From: an uncultured Alphaproteobacteria bacterium
GTDB lineage: Bacteria > Pseudomonadota > Alphaproteobacteria > Rhodobacterales > Rhodobacteraceae
Direction: 5' to 3'
DNA: 64,000 bases
Assembly (NCBI GenBank): GCA_902537215.1
Contig: CACBAM010000009.1
Coordinates: forward strand, 25,527-89,526
Made by a program: the position numbers and the translations under genes. Under the pieces are notes generated by a model. That model saw only the letters and a list, made by a program, of their open reading frames with translations. It was not told the origin of the DNA and ran no database searches. How positions within the stretch are numbered: the first letter of the stretch is position 1; each line of letters starts with the position of its first letter. Positions 26,153-36,556 of this stretch are shown here, piece after piece.

Positions 26153-27835
26153 AAAATAAAATTAAAAAATAGATTCGCCTCCATTTGGTTTCCACGATTA
26201 CCATTAGAAATAATATTAACTAAGGAACCCCTGTTAGATTCATTACCTCTAGTTATTTCTTTTTCTGGAAGGGAGGAAATAATATGTGCGAATGGACTAG
26301 CTAAAAAGCTAAATATATCCACCGGAATGTCTACTAAGGAAACTCTGACATTAAATCCTCATGTGATTAGTAAAACAGTTCAGCATTCGGATCTTAAAAA
26401 AAAACTAATTAAACTTTTTAGTTTCACATATCAATTCACACCTCTTATAAGATTAGATGGCTATGATAGCTTGATGCTTGATATAACAGGATGCGAGAAA
26501 TTCACGGGGAAAGAGGAAGACTTTATACATCAACTAACAACTCATTTTTCTAAAATTAATATACTCAGCATTATAGGGATTGCTGGAACTCAGGGAGCTG
26601 CTTGGGCAATAGCAAGATTCCGAAATAGTTCGAATCGAAAACAACCAAGGGCAGATCTTAGAAAAATAATCAATGATCAAAGTAGAGCTACAAGAATTAA
26701 AATTCCCAGCGATAGAGATACCGAGAATTCACAAAAGAAATTGTCTATCTTTAATACAGGCTATTCTGTTAATGACCCTGTGCATAGGTCTAGAATAATT
26801 GATAATGATAAAACAGAAAAAGCTCTTATTTCCTTACCAGTGGAAGCATTGAATATAGAAAGTACCGATGTAAATCTATTAAATTTATTTGGTATCTACA
26901 AAGTTGGAGATCTAATGAACATAGATTCGACTTCTATTAATAGAAGATTTGGCAATCATATAACCAAAAGAGTACGGCAAGTTTTGGGCAAAGAAACAGA
27001 ATTATTCAATAAAATTGTCTTAGAAGAAAAATATTCCTTTTCAACAGAACTGTTCTTAGAAGAAATAACCCTTAAGGGTATAAGTGAATTCATTAAAATT
27101 CTTATTAAGAAACTATGTGATAAGCTCGAAAAAAATAAGAAGCTAGTTAGAAGATGTAATATTAAATTTCCACCAGACGACAAAATACTTATAGAAATAA
27201 ACTTCAGCAGCCCCACACAAGACAAAGCCAAAATAGAGCTGGTAATGCTAGAAAAACTCAAGACTATTAAAAATCTCAAAAATATAGAAGCAATAATACT
27301 CGAGGGAGTACATATTGAAGAAGCAAGAGAAAGACAAATAGCTATAAGTGTCCCTGGTGGAGATTACACTTGTAAATATCTAGATAAGGAAGAAAAAATA
27401 AGTTTATTGATGGCCAGAATTGAAGCTAGATTAGGGAAAAATAAGGTAAAATCCTTCGCACAACACCATAGTCACATACCAGAGAAAACCTTTTCTTTAG
27501 GAGAATTTAAAACAAAAAGAAAAACAAGTAATCAATGGAAGAAAAGTAAATTTATAAGACCAATACTTTTATATTCACCAGATCTCATTAATGCTACTTT
27601 GTATAGAGATGAGCATCTGAATCAATTTAGTTGGAGAGGAAAAAAGTATAAAACCTTCTATGTACGTGGGCCTGAAAGGATAGCGTCTGAATGGTGGAAC
27701 AAGGATAAAGGAACAAATTTTGGATTACGCGACTATTGGGAAGTGACAACAACGTGTGGTGCAAGGTTGTGGATGTTTGAAGAAAAGAATAAGGTTTCAG
27801 AAAATAGATGGTTTGTACATGGTAATTTTTGTTAG
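26147..27835 (+). CDS. imuB: ImuB, inactive Y-family polymerase-like mutasome protein
   Basis: Scaffold of the SOS mutasome that links DnaE2 to the beta clamp. It opens with RFASIWFPRLPLE and has LDITGCEKFTG in place of the DNA-polymerase Y catalytic residues, as expected of ImuB. The C-terminus has the ImuB-type tail (RDYWEVTTTCGARLWMFEE then NRWFVHGNF). QKKLSIF at about residues 195-201 is a candidate clamp-binding motif. At 562 residues it is slightly longer than usual. Only the ATG at 26147 fits; it lies inside the LexA box with almost no leader. The usual upstream partner imuA is absent: the next gene up is divergent fabA. Confidence 0.9.
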   Translation: MNKIKLKNRFASIWFPRLPLEIILTKEPLLDSLPLVISFSGREEIICANGLAKKLNISTGMSTKETLTLNPHVISKTVQHSDLKKKLIKLFSFTYQFTPLIRLDGYDSLMLDITGCEKFTGKEEDFIHQLTTHFSKINILSIIGIAGTQGAAWAIARFRNSSNRKQPRADLRKIINDQSRATRIKIPSDRDTENSQKKLSIFNTGYSVNDPVHRSRIIDNDKTEKALISLPVEALNIESTDVNLLNLFGIYKVGDLMNIDSTSINRRFGNHITKRVRQVLGKETELFNKIVLEEKYSFSTELFLEEITLKGISEFIKILIKKLCDKLEKNKKLVRRCNIKFPPDDKILIEINFSSPTQDKAKIELVMLEKLKTIKNLKNIEAIILEGVHIEEARERQIAISVPGGDYTCKYLDKEEKISLLMARIEARLGKNKVKSFAQHHSHIPEKTFSLGEFKTKRKTSNQWKKSKFIRPILLYSPDLINATLYRDEHLNQFSWRGKKYKTFYVRGPERIASEWWNKDKGTNFGLRDYWEVTTTCGARLWMFEEKNKVSENRWFVHGNFC

Positions 27836-27856
27836 TAGTTTAGGCTGTGAATAAGG

Positions 27857-28738
27857 ATGCAATTTCAAAAAAATAACGCATTAGATACTAAAGCTCTTGG
27901 GCTTGAGGTTTCTTTAGCGGTAGCAAAATTTGTTACTGGGAAAGAGAACATGCACTATGGCGTTTGGGACAACCTAGATCCTTGTCTTGAGAATTTGGGT
28001 AAGGCTCAAGAACAGTATACAAAACTACTGTTCAAATATTTTCCAAAAAAGAAAAAGCTGAAGATCCTTGATATTGGTGGAGGTGCTGGAGAAATAGCAA
28101 AGAAGTTAATATGCTTGGGCCATAACGTCACTGTTATTGTACCTAGCGATATACTAAGCAAACGATGTTTAGAAAACACGAACAACAAAGCCAAAGTTCA
28201 TAATATAAAGTTTGAAGATTATGAACCCAAAAAAAATCAGACATTTGACTTGTGTCTATTTTCAGAAAGCTTTCAATATATTCCCGCAAAAATTGCATTA
28301 AAAAAAGCTAAAGGATTACTAAGCAAAGGCGGGCAAATATTAGTTGCGGATTGCTTCCGCTCTGAGGTCAAGCATACCAGTCACAACAGAAGACCAGGAG
28401 GAGGACATCCTTTATCAGAAATGCTAAAACTAATTAAAGATATAGATTTAAATATTATATCAAAAAAAGAGATAACAAAATCTGTTGCTCCATCTTTAGA
28501 CATAGAGCAAAAATTTTATAATGTAGTTGGCGTTGGAATAGACAAAGTACAGCAAGGCTTAGTAGCAAGCCATCCTTGGAAGATGAAACTATTTAATCTG
28601 GCCTATAAGACTATAGTAAGTCAGAAAAAGCGCAGACGTTTACACGATAGAATTTACGGAAACATAAGAAATTCTGACAATTTTATTAAATTCAATCACT
28701 ATATGATCTTTCAACTGTCTTCTAATAAGGCAGGTTGA
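27857..28738 (+). CDS. SAM-dependent methyltransferase in the mutasome cassette
   Basis: A 293-residue class I methyltransferase. Motif I is ILDIGGGAGE at about residues 70-79. An HYGVWDN segment precedes it, and a DLCLFSESFQYI stretch and VADCFRSEV follow as later SAM-fold strands. The HYGVWD lead-in recalls small-molecule or lipid methyltransferases (cyclopropane-synthase and sterol-methyltransferase-like) more than DNA methyltransferases; there is no DPPY-type motif. The C-terminus is basic (SQKKRRRLHDRIYG). Gaps of 21 nt to imuB and 26 nt to dnaE2, same strand and no internal promoter seen suggest SOS co-transcription. The substrate is unknown, and it is not ImuA, which is RecA-like. Confidence 0.85.
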   Translation: MQFQKNNALDTKALGLEVSLAVAKFVTGKENMHYGVWDNLDPCLENLGKAQEQYTKLLFKYFPKKKKLKILDIGGGAGEIAKKLICLGHNVTVIVPSDILSKRCLENTNNKAKVHNIKFEDYEPKKNQTFDLCLFSESFQYIPAKIALKKAKGLLSKGGQILVADCFRSEVKHTSHNRRPGGGHPLSEMLKLIKDIDLNIISKKEITKSVAPSLDIEQKFYNVVGVGIDKVQQGLVASHPWKMKLFNLAYKTIVSQKKRRRLHDRIYGNIRNSDNFIKFNHYMIFQLSSNKAG

Positions 28739-28764
28739 ATAGCTTAATAAGATAGAGCTTTTAG

Positions 28765-31611
28765 TTGTCGTATTCAGAGCTTTGCATAACATCTAATTTC
28801 AGCTTCCTAGAAGGAGCCAGCCATCCTGAAGAGTATGTGGAAAGAGCAATAGAATTTGGATTAAAATCTATAGCAATTGCCGACAAAAACTCCATTTCTG
28901 GAATAGTGAGAGGGCTTAGGGCTATAAAGGAAATCGAATATGATACTAAAAGTAAACGCTCTCCTCTAAAGCTAATACCAGGGGTTACTATCGTCACAAC
29001 TCATAGAACTGAAATAACATGCTTAGCTCAGACACGACAAGGATGGAAAAACATATGTAAAGTTTTAACTACTGGAAAGGAGAATTCGAAGAAGGGTTAT
29101 TGCCATATTGACTATGAAAGTATTCTCAAAAACCAAGATGGCATTATATTCTTAGCCCATATTTCAGAAAAAAATCATAGCCTTTCAAAGAGACTTGAGT
29201 GGTTGAGATTTATCCAAACACTCAAGAGAAATAATAGTAAATCTATATACATAGTTATGGCGCCCAGATATGACGGTTTGGATGAAATACGTTTTTACAA
29301 AATCAATAGGTTTGCAAAAAACGCTAAGTGTGGAATTATAGGGTCTTCTACTCCTCTAATGCATCACGGCTCCAGACGAAAAGTCAGAGATACTTTATAT
29401 GCAATAAAAATGAAATGCACCATAGATGACCTGGGGGTTGAATCAAGCATTAATGGAGAGCAAAGAATGCGATCACCCCATGATTTTATAAGTATATTCA
29501 AAGATTATCCTGAAGCGATAGACAACACTAACTTTATAAGCGATAGATGTTCGTTTTCTTTAGACGAACTCAGCTATACATACCCTAAAGAAGTGCTCAA
29601 AGGAGAGAACCCCGATACAATATTACATGAGCTAACCTTTAATGGATTAAATGAATATTATACAAAAAATATTCCTGTGAAAATATTGAAGGGAGTAAAA
29701 AAGGAACTTCTGTTAATAAAAAAACTCAAATACGCTCCCTATTTTCTCACAGTGTATGACATAGTGAAATTTGCAAGAAGTAGAGGTATTTTGTGTCAAG
29801 GCCGTGGCTCTGCTGCTAATTCCATAGTTTGTTTTTCTTTGGGAGTAACGTCCGTTAGCCCAGAGATTGGGTCTATGGTATTCGAGCGCTTTATATCAGA
29901 GGCAAGAAACGAACCCCCTGACATTGATATTGATTTTGAGCATGAACGCAGACAGGAGATAATAGACGAAATATACAGGAAATATGGCGATGGAAGAGCT
30001 GCCTTATGCGCTACAGTCATCCACTACAGAGCGAAAGGAGCGATAAGAGATGTCGGCAAAGTAATGGGGTTAAGCAAAGAAATAATATCCTCGATGGCTG
30101 AAAATATTGTTGGATGGGATAGACATAAGGTACCTCATTACAATAATACCAACTTAGAAGGTAAGAATGACCATACTAGAATATTGGAGACTTTGGCCCT
30201 CAGCGACCAATTGATAGGCTTTCCTAGACACTTAGGTCAGCATGTAGGTGGCTTTATAATTACTGAGGATTATTTGGATGAGATTACATCTATTGAAAAT
30301 ACTGCTATGGAAGGAAGAAGTATAATAGCATGGGATAAAGACGACATAGACTTTTTAGGTATACTAAAGATAGATATCTTAGCTCTTGGGATGCTGACAT
30401 GTATAAAGAAATCTTTTGATTTAATAAAAAACCATCATAACCGGAAAGTTAGCCTAAACAATATTCCACATCGAGATACACGCGTCTTTAATATGCTTTC
30501 CAAAGCAGACACTGTAGGGGTTTTTCAGGTTGAAAGCAGAGCCCAAATGAACTTCCTTCCAAGATTAAAACCACAATGCTTTTATGATCTGGTAATACAA
30601 GTTGCCATCGTCAGACCTGGGCCAATTCAAGGGGATATGGTTCATCCCTATATAAAAAGAAGAAATGGACAAGAAAAAGTTACTTTTCCTTCCGAAAAAC
30701 TAAAAGAAATCCTTGGTAAGACTCTTGGCGTGCCACTATTTCAAGAACAAGCAATACAAATTGCAATGAAAGGTGCGGGATTTTCACTGAAAGATACTGA
30801 TAGACTAAGAAAATCATTAGCAACGTTTAAGAGAAACGGTACTGTAAGTAAGTTTAAAAAAAGATTTATTGATGGTATGCAAAAAAATGGATATGACAAG
30901 GATTTTGCTACAAAGTGCTTTTCTCAGATATCGGGGTTTGGTGAATACGGATTTCCTGAAAGTCATGCTGCAAGCTTCGCTATTCTTGTATATGCGTCGG
31001 CTTGGATAAAATATCATTATCCTGATGTTTTTGCCTGTGCTTTACTAAACTCTCAACCGATGGGATTCTACTCTGCTTCTCAAATAATACGTGATGCAAA
31101 AAATCACGGGGTAAAAGTTAAAGAAATATGCATAAACAAAAGCGAATGGAACCATTCTCTAGAAAATCACGGCGAACCTTGTTTTAGTTTACGACTGGGG
31201 TTCAGGCAGATCAAAGGACTTTCAAAAAATGACGTCGATATAATTATTAAAGAGAGAGGCAATGGTTATAATGATCCCCAAGATTTATGGCATCGTATTA
31301 GACTGAGCCCAAGTATTATAAAGCTCCTGATTAAAGCAAATTGCTTTCACTCTTTTAATAAAAACAGAAGACTATTACTTTGGGATGCTCAAGCTATAAA
31401 AAAAACAAATTCTTTAGCCCTTTTTGAAGATTATTCTGAGAAGGAATACTTACCAGAGAAAAGCGTCAATCTTCCTAATATGACTTTAGGTGAAGAATTG
31501 ATTTTAGATTATCAATCTCTACGGTTAAGTCTATCTACACACCCCGTAAAACTACTAAGACCCTTTCTTAACGAGAGCTTCATAGAAGAGTATTGTAGCC
31601 GTAGTATCTAA
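28765..31611 (+). CDS. dnaE2: Error-prone DNA polymerase DnaE2, C-terminally short
   Basis: C-family polymerase for SOS translesion synthesis. The PHP domain begins NFSFLEGASHPEEYVERA. The polymerase core has GRGSAANS and the catalytic aspartates in PDIDIDFEHERR (about 386-391). The helix-hairpin-helix region FRQIKGLS is present. It ends at 948 residues, soon after LSLSTHPVKLLRPF, whereas family members usually run past 1,000 with an OB-fold domain after this point. Downstream DNA carries a different gene on the other strand, so the domain is absent rather than shifted out of frame. Start is TTG 28765, giving the family-typical MSYSEL. Confidence 0.92.
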   Translation: MSYSELCITSNFSFLEGASHPEEYVERAIEFGLKSIAIADKNSISGIVRGLRAIKEIEYDTKSKRSPLKLIPGVTIVTTHRTEITCLAQTRQGWKNICKVLTTGKENSKKGYCHIDYESILKNQDGIIFLAHISEKNHSLSKRLEWLRFIQTLKRNNSKSIYIVMAPRYDGLDEIRFYKINRFAKNAKCGIIGSSTPLMHHGSRRKVRDTLYAIKMKCTIDDLGVESSINGEQRMRSPHDFISIFKDYPEAIDNTNFISDRCSFSLDELSYTYPKEVLKGENPDTILHELTFNGLNEYYTKNIPVKILKGVKKELLLIKKLKYAPYFLTVYDIVKFARSRGILCQGRGSAANSIVCFSLGVTSVSPEIGSMVFERFISEARNEPPDIDIDFEHERRQEIIDEIYRKYGDGRAALCATVIHYRAKGAIRDVGKVMGLSKEIISSMAENIVGWDRHKVPHYNNTNLEGKNDHTRILETLALSDQLIGFPRHLGQHVGGFIITEDYLDEITSIENTAMEGRSIIAWDKDDIDFLGILKIDILALGMLTCIKKSFDLIKNHHNRKVSLNNIPHRDTRVFNMLSKADTVGVFQVESRAQMNFLPRLKPQCFYDLVIQVAIVRPGPIQGDMVHPYIKRRNGQEKVTFPSEKLKEILGKTLGVPLFQEQAIQIAMKGAGFSLKDTDRLRKSLATFKRNGTVSKFKKRFIDGMQKNGYDKDFATKCFSQISGFGEYGFPESHAASFAILVYASAWIKYHYPDVFACALLNSQPMGFYSASQIIRDAKNHGVKVKEICINKSEWNHSLENHGEPCFSLRLGFRQIKGLSKNDVDIIIKERGNGYNDPQDLWHRIRLSPSIIKLLIKANCFHSFNKNRRLLLWDAQAIKKTNSLALFEDYSEKEYLPEKSVNLPNMTLGEELILDYQSLRLSLSTHPVKLLRPFLNESFIEEYCSRSI

Positions 31612-31616
31612 CGGGT

Positions 31617-31961
31617 TTAACCGCAATAGACGCTAACTATCTTCTTCTGACTGCCAACAATAATACTCAATCGTTTAGGGTTAGTATTCTCAATACTTTC
31701 ATTTCTATCTAAGAAAATAATCCTAGTATTGGATGGGTACTCCATTGCACCGAGCGCCGATTCAGGTTGCCCCACTAAGAAACTCAAATTACGTGCTATA
31801 CACTGACCATCATCTGTTAGCTTGACCTTATTCCCAATTGTTGGTCCAGTGTAGTTCCCGGTAATATTGGGTTGCTCAAAACTAGTTTGAGTTGTTTGAC
31901 AAGCAACTGTTAATAAACAAAAAGTTATAATAAAAAAATTTTTGACCACAGATATCCTCAT
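31617..31961 (-). CDS. Putative lipoprotein with I78-type peptidase-inhibitor fold
   Basis: A 114-residue exported protein. The signal peptide ends in a lipobox (LLTVAC, Cys about 21), so it is probably an Lnt substrate. The mature part matches the I78 inhibitor pattern: a Cys followed by a helix (DGQCIARNLSFLVGQPESAL), RIIFLD, then PKRLSIIV and the terminal VSVYCG. The family inhibits subtilisin- and chymotrypsin-like proteases in a few cases; target unknown here. It ends 5 nt from the end of dnaE2 on the opposite strand and lies 14 nt after acs. Confidence 0.75.
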   Translation of the reverse strand: MRISVVKNFFIITFCLLTVACQTTQTSFEQPNITGNYTGPTIGNKVKLTDDGQCIARNLSFLVGQPESALGAMEYPSNTRIIFLDRNESIENTNPKRLSIIVGSQKKIVSVYCG

Positions 31962-31975
31962 TAATTTAATTCACT

Positions 31976-33922
31976 TTAAAGCTTCTTACGATTAGCAATA
32001 AGATCATCAACGACAGCAGGTTCTGCTAAAGTAGATGTATCACCTAAATTGCTAAAATCATCCTCAGCGATTTTTCGCAAAATCCTTCTCATGATCTTAC
32101 CTGATCTAGTCTTTGGAAGACCTGGAGAAAATTGAATAATATCAGGCTTTGCAATAGGACCAATCTCTTTTCTAACCCAATTCTGAAGCTCCTTCAAAAG
32201 TTCATCAGAGTTTTTCTCTCCGGACATTAGAGATACATATGCGTATATCCCTTGGCCTTTAATTGGGTGGGGGAAACCGACTACTGCACTCTCATTAACT
32301 TTTGGATGGGCGACTAAAGCACTTTCAATTTCTGCCGTTCCCATTCTATGACCTGAAACATTTAATACGTCATCGACTCTTCCAGTGATCCAGTAATACC
32401 CATCTTTATCCCTTCTACACCCATCACCTGAGAAGTAATAACCTTTATAATCATTAAAATACGTCGAAACAAACCTATCATGATCTCCAAAGACAGTACG
32501 CATTTGTCCTGGCCAACTATCCTTAATAACCAATATGCCTTCACACTCCTTATTAGGTATCTCTTCTCCAGAATTTGCGTCAAGAATTGCGGGCTCAATA
32601 CCAAAAAAGGGTAAAGTTGCAGAACCAGGCTTGGTTGTTGTAGCTCCTGGTAGAGGTGTAATAAGAATTCCACCTGTTTCGGTTTGCCACCATGTATCGA
32701 CTATTGGGCAATTGTTTTTACCTACTACCCGATTATACCACTCCCATGCTTCAGGATTAATAGGCTCTCCTACGGTGCCTAGAATTCGAATGCTAGACAG
32801 ATCATTTTTGTTAACAAATTCGTCACCTAGCCCCATTAAGGCTCTTATAGCTGTTGGAGCCGTATAAAATTGATTTACTTTATATTTTTCACATATTTGC
32901 CAAAATCGTGATGCGTCAGGATAGGTAGGAACGCCCTCAAACATAAGAGTCGTTGCTCCATTTGCTAAAGGCCCATAAACGATATAGCTATGGCCAGTTA
33001 CCCAACCTACATCAGCAGTACACCAATAGATATCTCTATCATTATAATCAAAAACAAATTTGTGTGTCATCGAAGCATAGAGAATATATCCCGCCGTTGA
33101 ATGTAAAACACCCTTAGGTTTTCCTGTTGAGCCAGAGGTATAAAGGATAAAGAGCGGGTCTTCTGCATTCATAGGTTCAGGAGGACAAACAGCACTTACT
33201 TTATCCATTAAATCATTTAACCAGAAATCACGCCCCTCCTTCATGCTAACTTCTGTTGAAGTTCTCTTCAAAACAAGAGAGGTTATATCTCCGGATATAT
33301 CCAAAGCCTCATCAACATTCTTCTTTAAAGGTGTTTGTTTTCCACCTCTTGGCGCTTCATTGGCTGTAATCACCGCTTTTGCTCCACAATCAATAATTCG
33401 ACTCGCAAGCGCTTCTGGAGAAAAACCTGCGAAGACGACAGAGTGTATGGCGCCCACTCTGGCACATGCTAACATAGCGTAAGCCGCCTCTGGAACCATT
33501 GGCATATATAGAATTACTCTATCCCCTTTCTTTATGCCTCGATCCTTTAAAACGTTTCCAAACTTACACACATTTTCATAGAGTTCTCGGTACGTAATTT
33601 TTTTAGAAACCCCTGGCTCATCACCCTCCCATAAGATTGCCACTTTTTCACTTTTGTTTTCTAGGTGTCTATCTACACAGTTTTCAGACACATTGAGCAC
33701 ACCATCTTCAAACCACTTTATAGAAATATCAGGATGGGAATATGAAACATTTTTGACTTTAGTAAATTCTTTTTGCCACAGCAGTCGATTACGGCCCTGT
33801 TCCTCCCAAAACGCCTCAGGACTTTCAACTGACCTTTTATACATTTCATGATATTTGGTCCTATCTATTAGCGCTTTTTTGGAAAACTCTTCCGTGGGCT
33901 GATATCCTTCTACAGTTTTCAT
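31976..33922 (-). CDS. acs: Acetyl-CoA synthetase
   Basis: Makes acetyl-CoA from acetate, ATP and CoA through acetyl-AMP. The AMP-binding motif [15 protein letters not shown] is near residue 261, WWQTETGG and the hinge [16 protein letters not shown] follow, and the acetylation-regulated lysine lies in [11 protein letters not shown] at about 609. At 648 residues it is normal. Together with ccrA at the other end of the window it fits growth on acetate-level substrates by the ethylmalonyl-CoA route, an inference. Confidence 0.97.
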   Translation of the reverse strand: MKTVEGYQPTEEFSKKALIDRTKYHEMYKRSVESPEAFWEEQGRNRLLWQKEFTKVKNVSYSHPDISIKWFEDGVLNVSENCVDRHLENKSEKVAILWEGDEPGVSKKITYRELYENVCKFGNVLKDRGIKKGDRVILYMPMVPEAAYAMLACARVGAIHSVVFAGFSPEALASRIIDCGAKAVITANEAPRGGKQTPLKKNVDEALDISGDITSLVLKRTSTEVSMKEGRDFWLNDLMDKVSAVCPPEPMNAEDPLFILYTSGSTGKPKGVLHSTAGYILYASMTHKFVFDYNDRDIYWCTADVGWVTGHSYIVYGPLANGATTLMFEGVPTYPDASRFWQICEKYKVNQFYTAPTAIRALMGLGDEFVNKNDLSSIRILGTVGEPINPEAWEWYNRVVGKNNCPIVDTWWQTETGGILITPLPGATTTKPGSATLPFFGIEPAILDANSGEEIPNKECEGILVIKDSWPGQMRTVFGDHDRFVSTYFNDYKGYYFSGDGCRRDKDGYYWITGRVDDVLNVSGHRMGTAEIESALVAHPKVNESAVVGFPHPIKGQGIYAYVSLMSGEKNSDELLKELQNWVRKEIGPIAKPDIIQFSPGLPKTRSGKIMRRILRKIAEDDFSNLGDTSTLAEPAVVDDLIANRKKL

Positions 33923-33969
33923 TCCTTTAATCCTAATTATAATTGTTTTTAAACAAATCTTTGTCAGCT

Positions 33970-35148
33970 TTAAATAATATTTGCAATCGCACTTGCTAAG
34001 TAATTTATCACGTCTTTACGCAAACCCGCTACATTTATTCTACTATCGGAGACCATATATATTCCATAATCTTTTCTTAAAACCTCAACTTGGTCGGAAG
34101 TTAAGCCTAACTTAGAAAACATACCCCTATGCTTATTCACAAAACTAAAACGCTCTGATTTAGTTTCTCGTTGCAATTCCGATGCAAGCCTCTCTCTCAA
34201 ATCCAACATATTTACACGCATTTCTTCTAGTTCATCTTTCCACAAAACCTTAAGCATTTCATCCTGCAATATTTGATTAACTACTGCAGCACCGTGGTCT
34301 GGAGGGAAAGAAAATGTTAGCCGGTTTAATGATTTAAGGTTATCTTGAACTACATGTCGTTTCGCTGGCTCTGAAACTACAATAGCTACACCTACTCTGT
34401 CTCTGTAAACACCAAAATTTTTTGAGCACGAGACAGCTATCATTGCCTCTGATACATTTTTTAAAAGATAATTTAGACCCTCAACATCTTTAGCTAAGCC
34501 GTCTCCAAAGCCTTGATATGCAAGATCTATGAAGGGTAAAACATTTTTGTTCTGAATCAATTGTGTTATCTCTACCCATTGTTCCAAGCTTAAATTTGCT
34601 CCAGTAGGGTTGTGGCAACATCCATGCAACAATAGTATATCGTTTTCACGCATATCATTAAGGTCATTATACATTTTGTCGAAATTCACTTCACATGTGG
34701 TCTCATCAAAATAATAATAGGAGCTCATATTCATGCCCAAATGTTTCAGAATCGCTTGGTGATTGGGCCAGCTTGGATTTGAAATCCAAACATTACCGAC
34801 GCTCTTTGTAGCTCTTGCTAAAAGAAGAAGTTGGTGTAAGGCCCCGGTTCCTCCAGGCGCTTGAGCAAATGAGAGCCTTTTGTCATCTACAGAATTATTT
34901 AAGACTAATCCTCCTATATTTTTGGAGAATTCAATTGAGCCTATGAGGCCAACATAACTTTTACTATCCTGCAATCTGTGCAGTATCTCTTCACTTTTTT
35001 TTACTGCTTTCATTATTGGTGTTGTTCCTTCGGCATTCTTGTAAACGCCCACACCCAAATCTAACTTATTTGTTCTTGTATCCTCAGCGTATTGAGCCAT
35101 TAACTCCATTATTTTATCTGATGGTTGACTATTTAAATGCTCGAACAT
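33970..35148 (-). CDS. Aspartate/aromatic aminotransferase (class I)
   Basis: PLP transaminase of the AspC/TyrB subfamily. It opens [17 protein letters not shown], has [12 protein letters not shown] for cofactor orientation, and the PLP lysine lies in [14 protein letters not shown] (about residue 240). At 392 residues it is normal. Preference for aspartate or for aromatic amino acids cannot be decided by eye. It directly abuts the GNAT gene upstream, whose stop is adjacent to this ATG, in the smc-sseA-GNAT-aminotransferase run. Confidence 0.92.
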   Translation of the reverse strand: MFEHLNSQPSDKIMELMAQYAEDTRTNKLDLGVGVYKNAEGTTPIMKAVKKSEEILHRLQDSKSYVGLIGSIEFSKNIGGLVLNNSVDDKRLSFAQAPGGTGALHQLLLLARATKSVGNVWISNPSWPNHQAILKHLGMNMSSYYYFDETTCEVNFDKMYNDLNDMRENDILLLHGCCHNPTGANLSLEQWVEITQLIQNKNVLPFIDLAYQGFGDGLAKDVEGLNYLLKNVSEAMIAVSCSKNFGVYRDRVGVAIVVSEPAKRHVVQDNLKSLNRLTFSFPPDHGAAVVNQILQDEMLKVLWKDELEEMRVNMLDLRERLASELQRETKSERFSFVNKHRGMFSKLGLTSDQVEVLRKDYGIYMVSDSRINVAGLRKDVINYLASAIANII

Positions 35149-35712
35149 TTATAGATACTCCTTAATTTCCAATTGAGACGACGTACTTCTCTTATGAATC
35201 TCTGTTTTATATATATTAAATCCGGCCTTTTGGTAAAGAGGAAGGGCGCTCTTGTGGTCCAGTGTATTTGTGTTGACAGTTAATGTTTTTACATCATCCC
35301 TCTCCATTACTTCCTCAAAAACTCTGTTCATCATAAATTTACCTAGGCCTTTGCCAGTCACGTCATCAAACAACCCAAAATAGGCTAAGTCACAAACAGA
35401 TAAAAGCCTGTAATCGAGAACAAAAAAGCCCTTAGGTACACCTCGGAGAATGAGAGAATATAAAATAACGTTATCGTCAGTCAGAAAGCTTTCCAACTTG
35501 CTTTTTTCGGATCGCAACCAATCGGTCCACTCATATTTTCGACCAACCTCCTTATAAAGATATAAAAAATACGATGTATCTGGTGATATTGCTTTTAGAA
35601 AGCTAACAGCAGGAATACTCGAAACATTTTTAAAAAGCTTAACATCCTCCATTTCTAAAGACAAATATGAGACAGTGTAGTTTAATATGACGCTTGGCTC
35701 TTGATGTTGCAT
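35149..35712 (-). CDS. GNAT-family N-acetyltransferase
   Basis: A 187-residue acetyltransferase. The acetyl-CoA loop appears as VTGKGLGKFMMNRV (Q/RxxGxG/A variant, here GKGLGK), then LTVNTNTLDHKSALPLYQKAGF, the usual N...AL.LY...GF end. The substrate is not evident. Rhizobial genomes have similar proteins next to aminotransferases. It sits 9 nt after sseA and immediately before the aminotransferase gene. Confidence 0.82.
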   Translation of the reverse strand: MQHQEPSVILNYTVSYLSLEMEDVKLFKNVSSIPAVSFLKAISPDTSYFLYLYKEVGRKYEWTDWLRSEKSKLESFLTDDNVILYSLILRGVPKGFFVLDYRLLSVCDLAYFGLFDDVTGKGLGKFMMNRVFEEVMERDDVKTLTVNTNTLDHKSALPLYQKAGFNIYKTEIHKRSTSSQLEIKEYL

Positions 35713-35721
35713 TTGAAACTA

Positions 35722-36549
35722 CTAATCAATTTTTCCCCATTCCGCCCAAGAACCATCATATAATGAAATTTTTGAACAGCCAATTTCGTCTAACGCTAAA
35801 TATAAAACTGCTGCAGTTACTCCTGACCCGCAAGTTGTGATAATATAATTATTAAAAACAACGCCTTTCTTAGAAAAAATATCTATGATCTCTCGCTTAC
35901 TTTTAAAAGTAAAATCTTCATTCAGTAGAGTTTCAAAAGGAACATTAATTGAATTTTTTATGGATCCAGATCGCAAACCACTTCTTGGTTCAGGCGCTGT
36001 TCCCATAAAACGCCCCTCTGAACGCGCATCAATTATTGAGCAATGATTTAATTTAGTTGCTCTTAGAACATCATCCCTATCAGCTACTAAACTCTTATCT
36101 TCGTAGATAGTCAGGTGTCTAATTTCTTTTTCGGTTATTTCAGCAGTAGTCGATCTATTTTCTTTTACCCACTTTGGAAATCCTCCATCAAGTACAACTA
36201 CATCAGAGTATCCAAACACTTTAAACATCCACCACAGTCGAGCAGCAGACCTCATTCCTAATCCATCGTATATGATGACTTTATGTCCATCGCCTATACC
36301 GAATTTCCGGACAGTAGAATTGAACATCGCCGAGGGTGGCAGCATGTGAGGTAAGTCGCTATCATTATCTTTTATTTTGTCAATATCAAAGAACGATGCC
36401 CCCGGAATGTGACATTCTAAAAATTCTTGTTCTGCGTTTCGTTTCTCTTGTGGAAAATACCAGCTAGAATCTATTATTCTTATATCAGGAGCCTCTAAAT
36501 GTTGTTCTAGCCAATCTGTAGAAACTATATTTTTGAAATCATCTTTCAT
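35722..36549 (-). CDS. sseA: 3-mercaptopyruvate sulfurtransferase
   Basis: Two rhodanese domains (about residues 8-130 and 155-272). The catalytic loop TCGSGVTAAVL near residue 239 has the CG(S/T)GVTA form typical of mercaptopyruvate rather than thiosulfate sulfurtransferases. IIDARSEGRF in the second domain is also standard. At 275 residues it is normal. It follows smc by 7 nt, a pairing seen in other Alphaproteobacteria. Confidence 0.93.
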   Translation of the reverse strand: MKDDFKNIVSTDWLEQHLEAPDIRIIDSSWYFPQEKRNAEQEFLECHIPGASFFDIDKIKDNDSDLPHMLPPSAMFNSTVRKFGIGDGHKVIIYDGLGMRSAARLWWMFKVFGYSDVVVLDGGFPKWVKENRSTTAEITEKEIRHLTIYEDKSLVADRDDVLRATKLNHCSIIDARSEGRFMGTAPEPRSGLRSGSIKNSINVPFETLLNEDFTFKSKREIIDIFSKKGVVFNNYIITTCGSGVTAAVLYLALDEIGCSKISLYDGSWAEWGKID

Positions 36550-36556
36550 AAAAACC

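Noticed and set aside
27857..28738. The gene between imuB and dnaE2 as a diverged imuA
   Set aside because: It has a clear SAM-methyltransferase motif I (ILDIGGGAGE) and no RecA-like Walker A and B pattern.
28765..31611. DnaE2 as a pseudogene because of its short C-terminus
   Set aside because: The frame is uninterrupted and the PHP, GRGSAANS and DIDID motifs are all intact; a natural loss of the terminal domain is the simpler reading.
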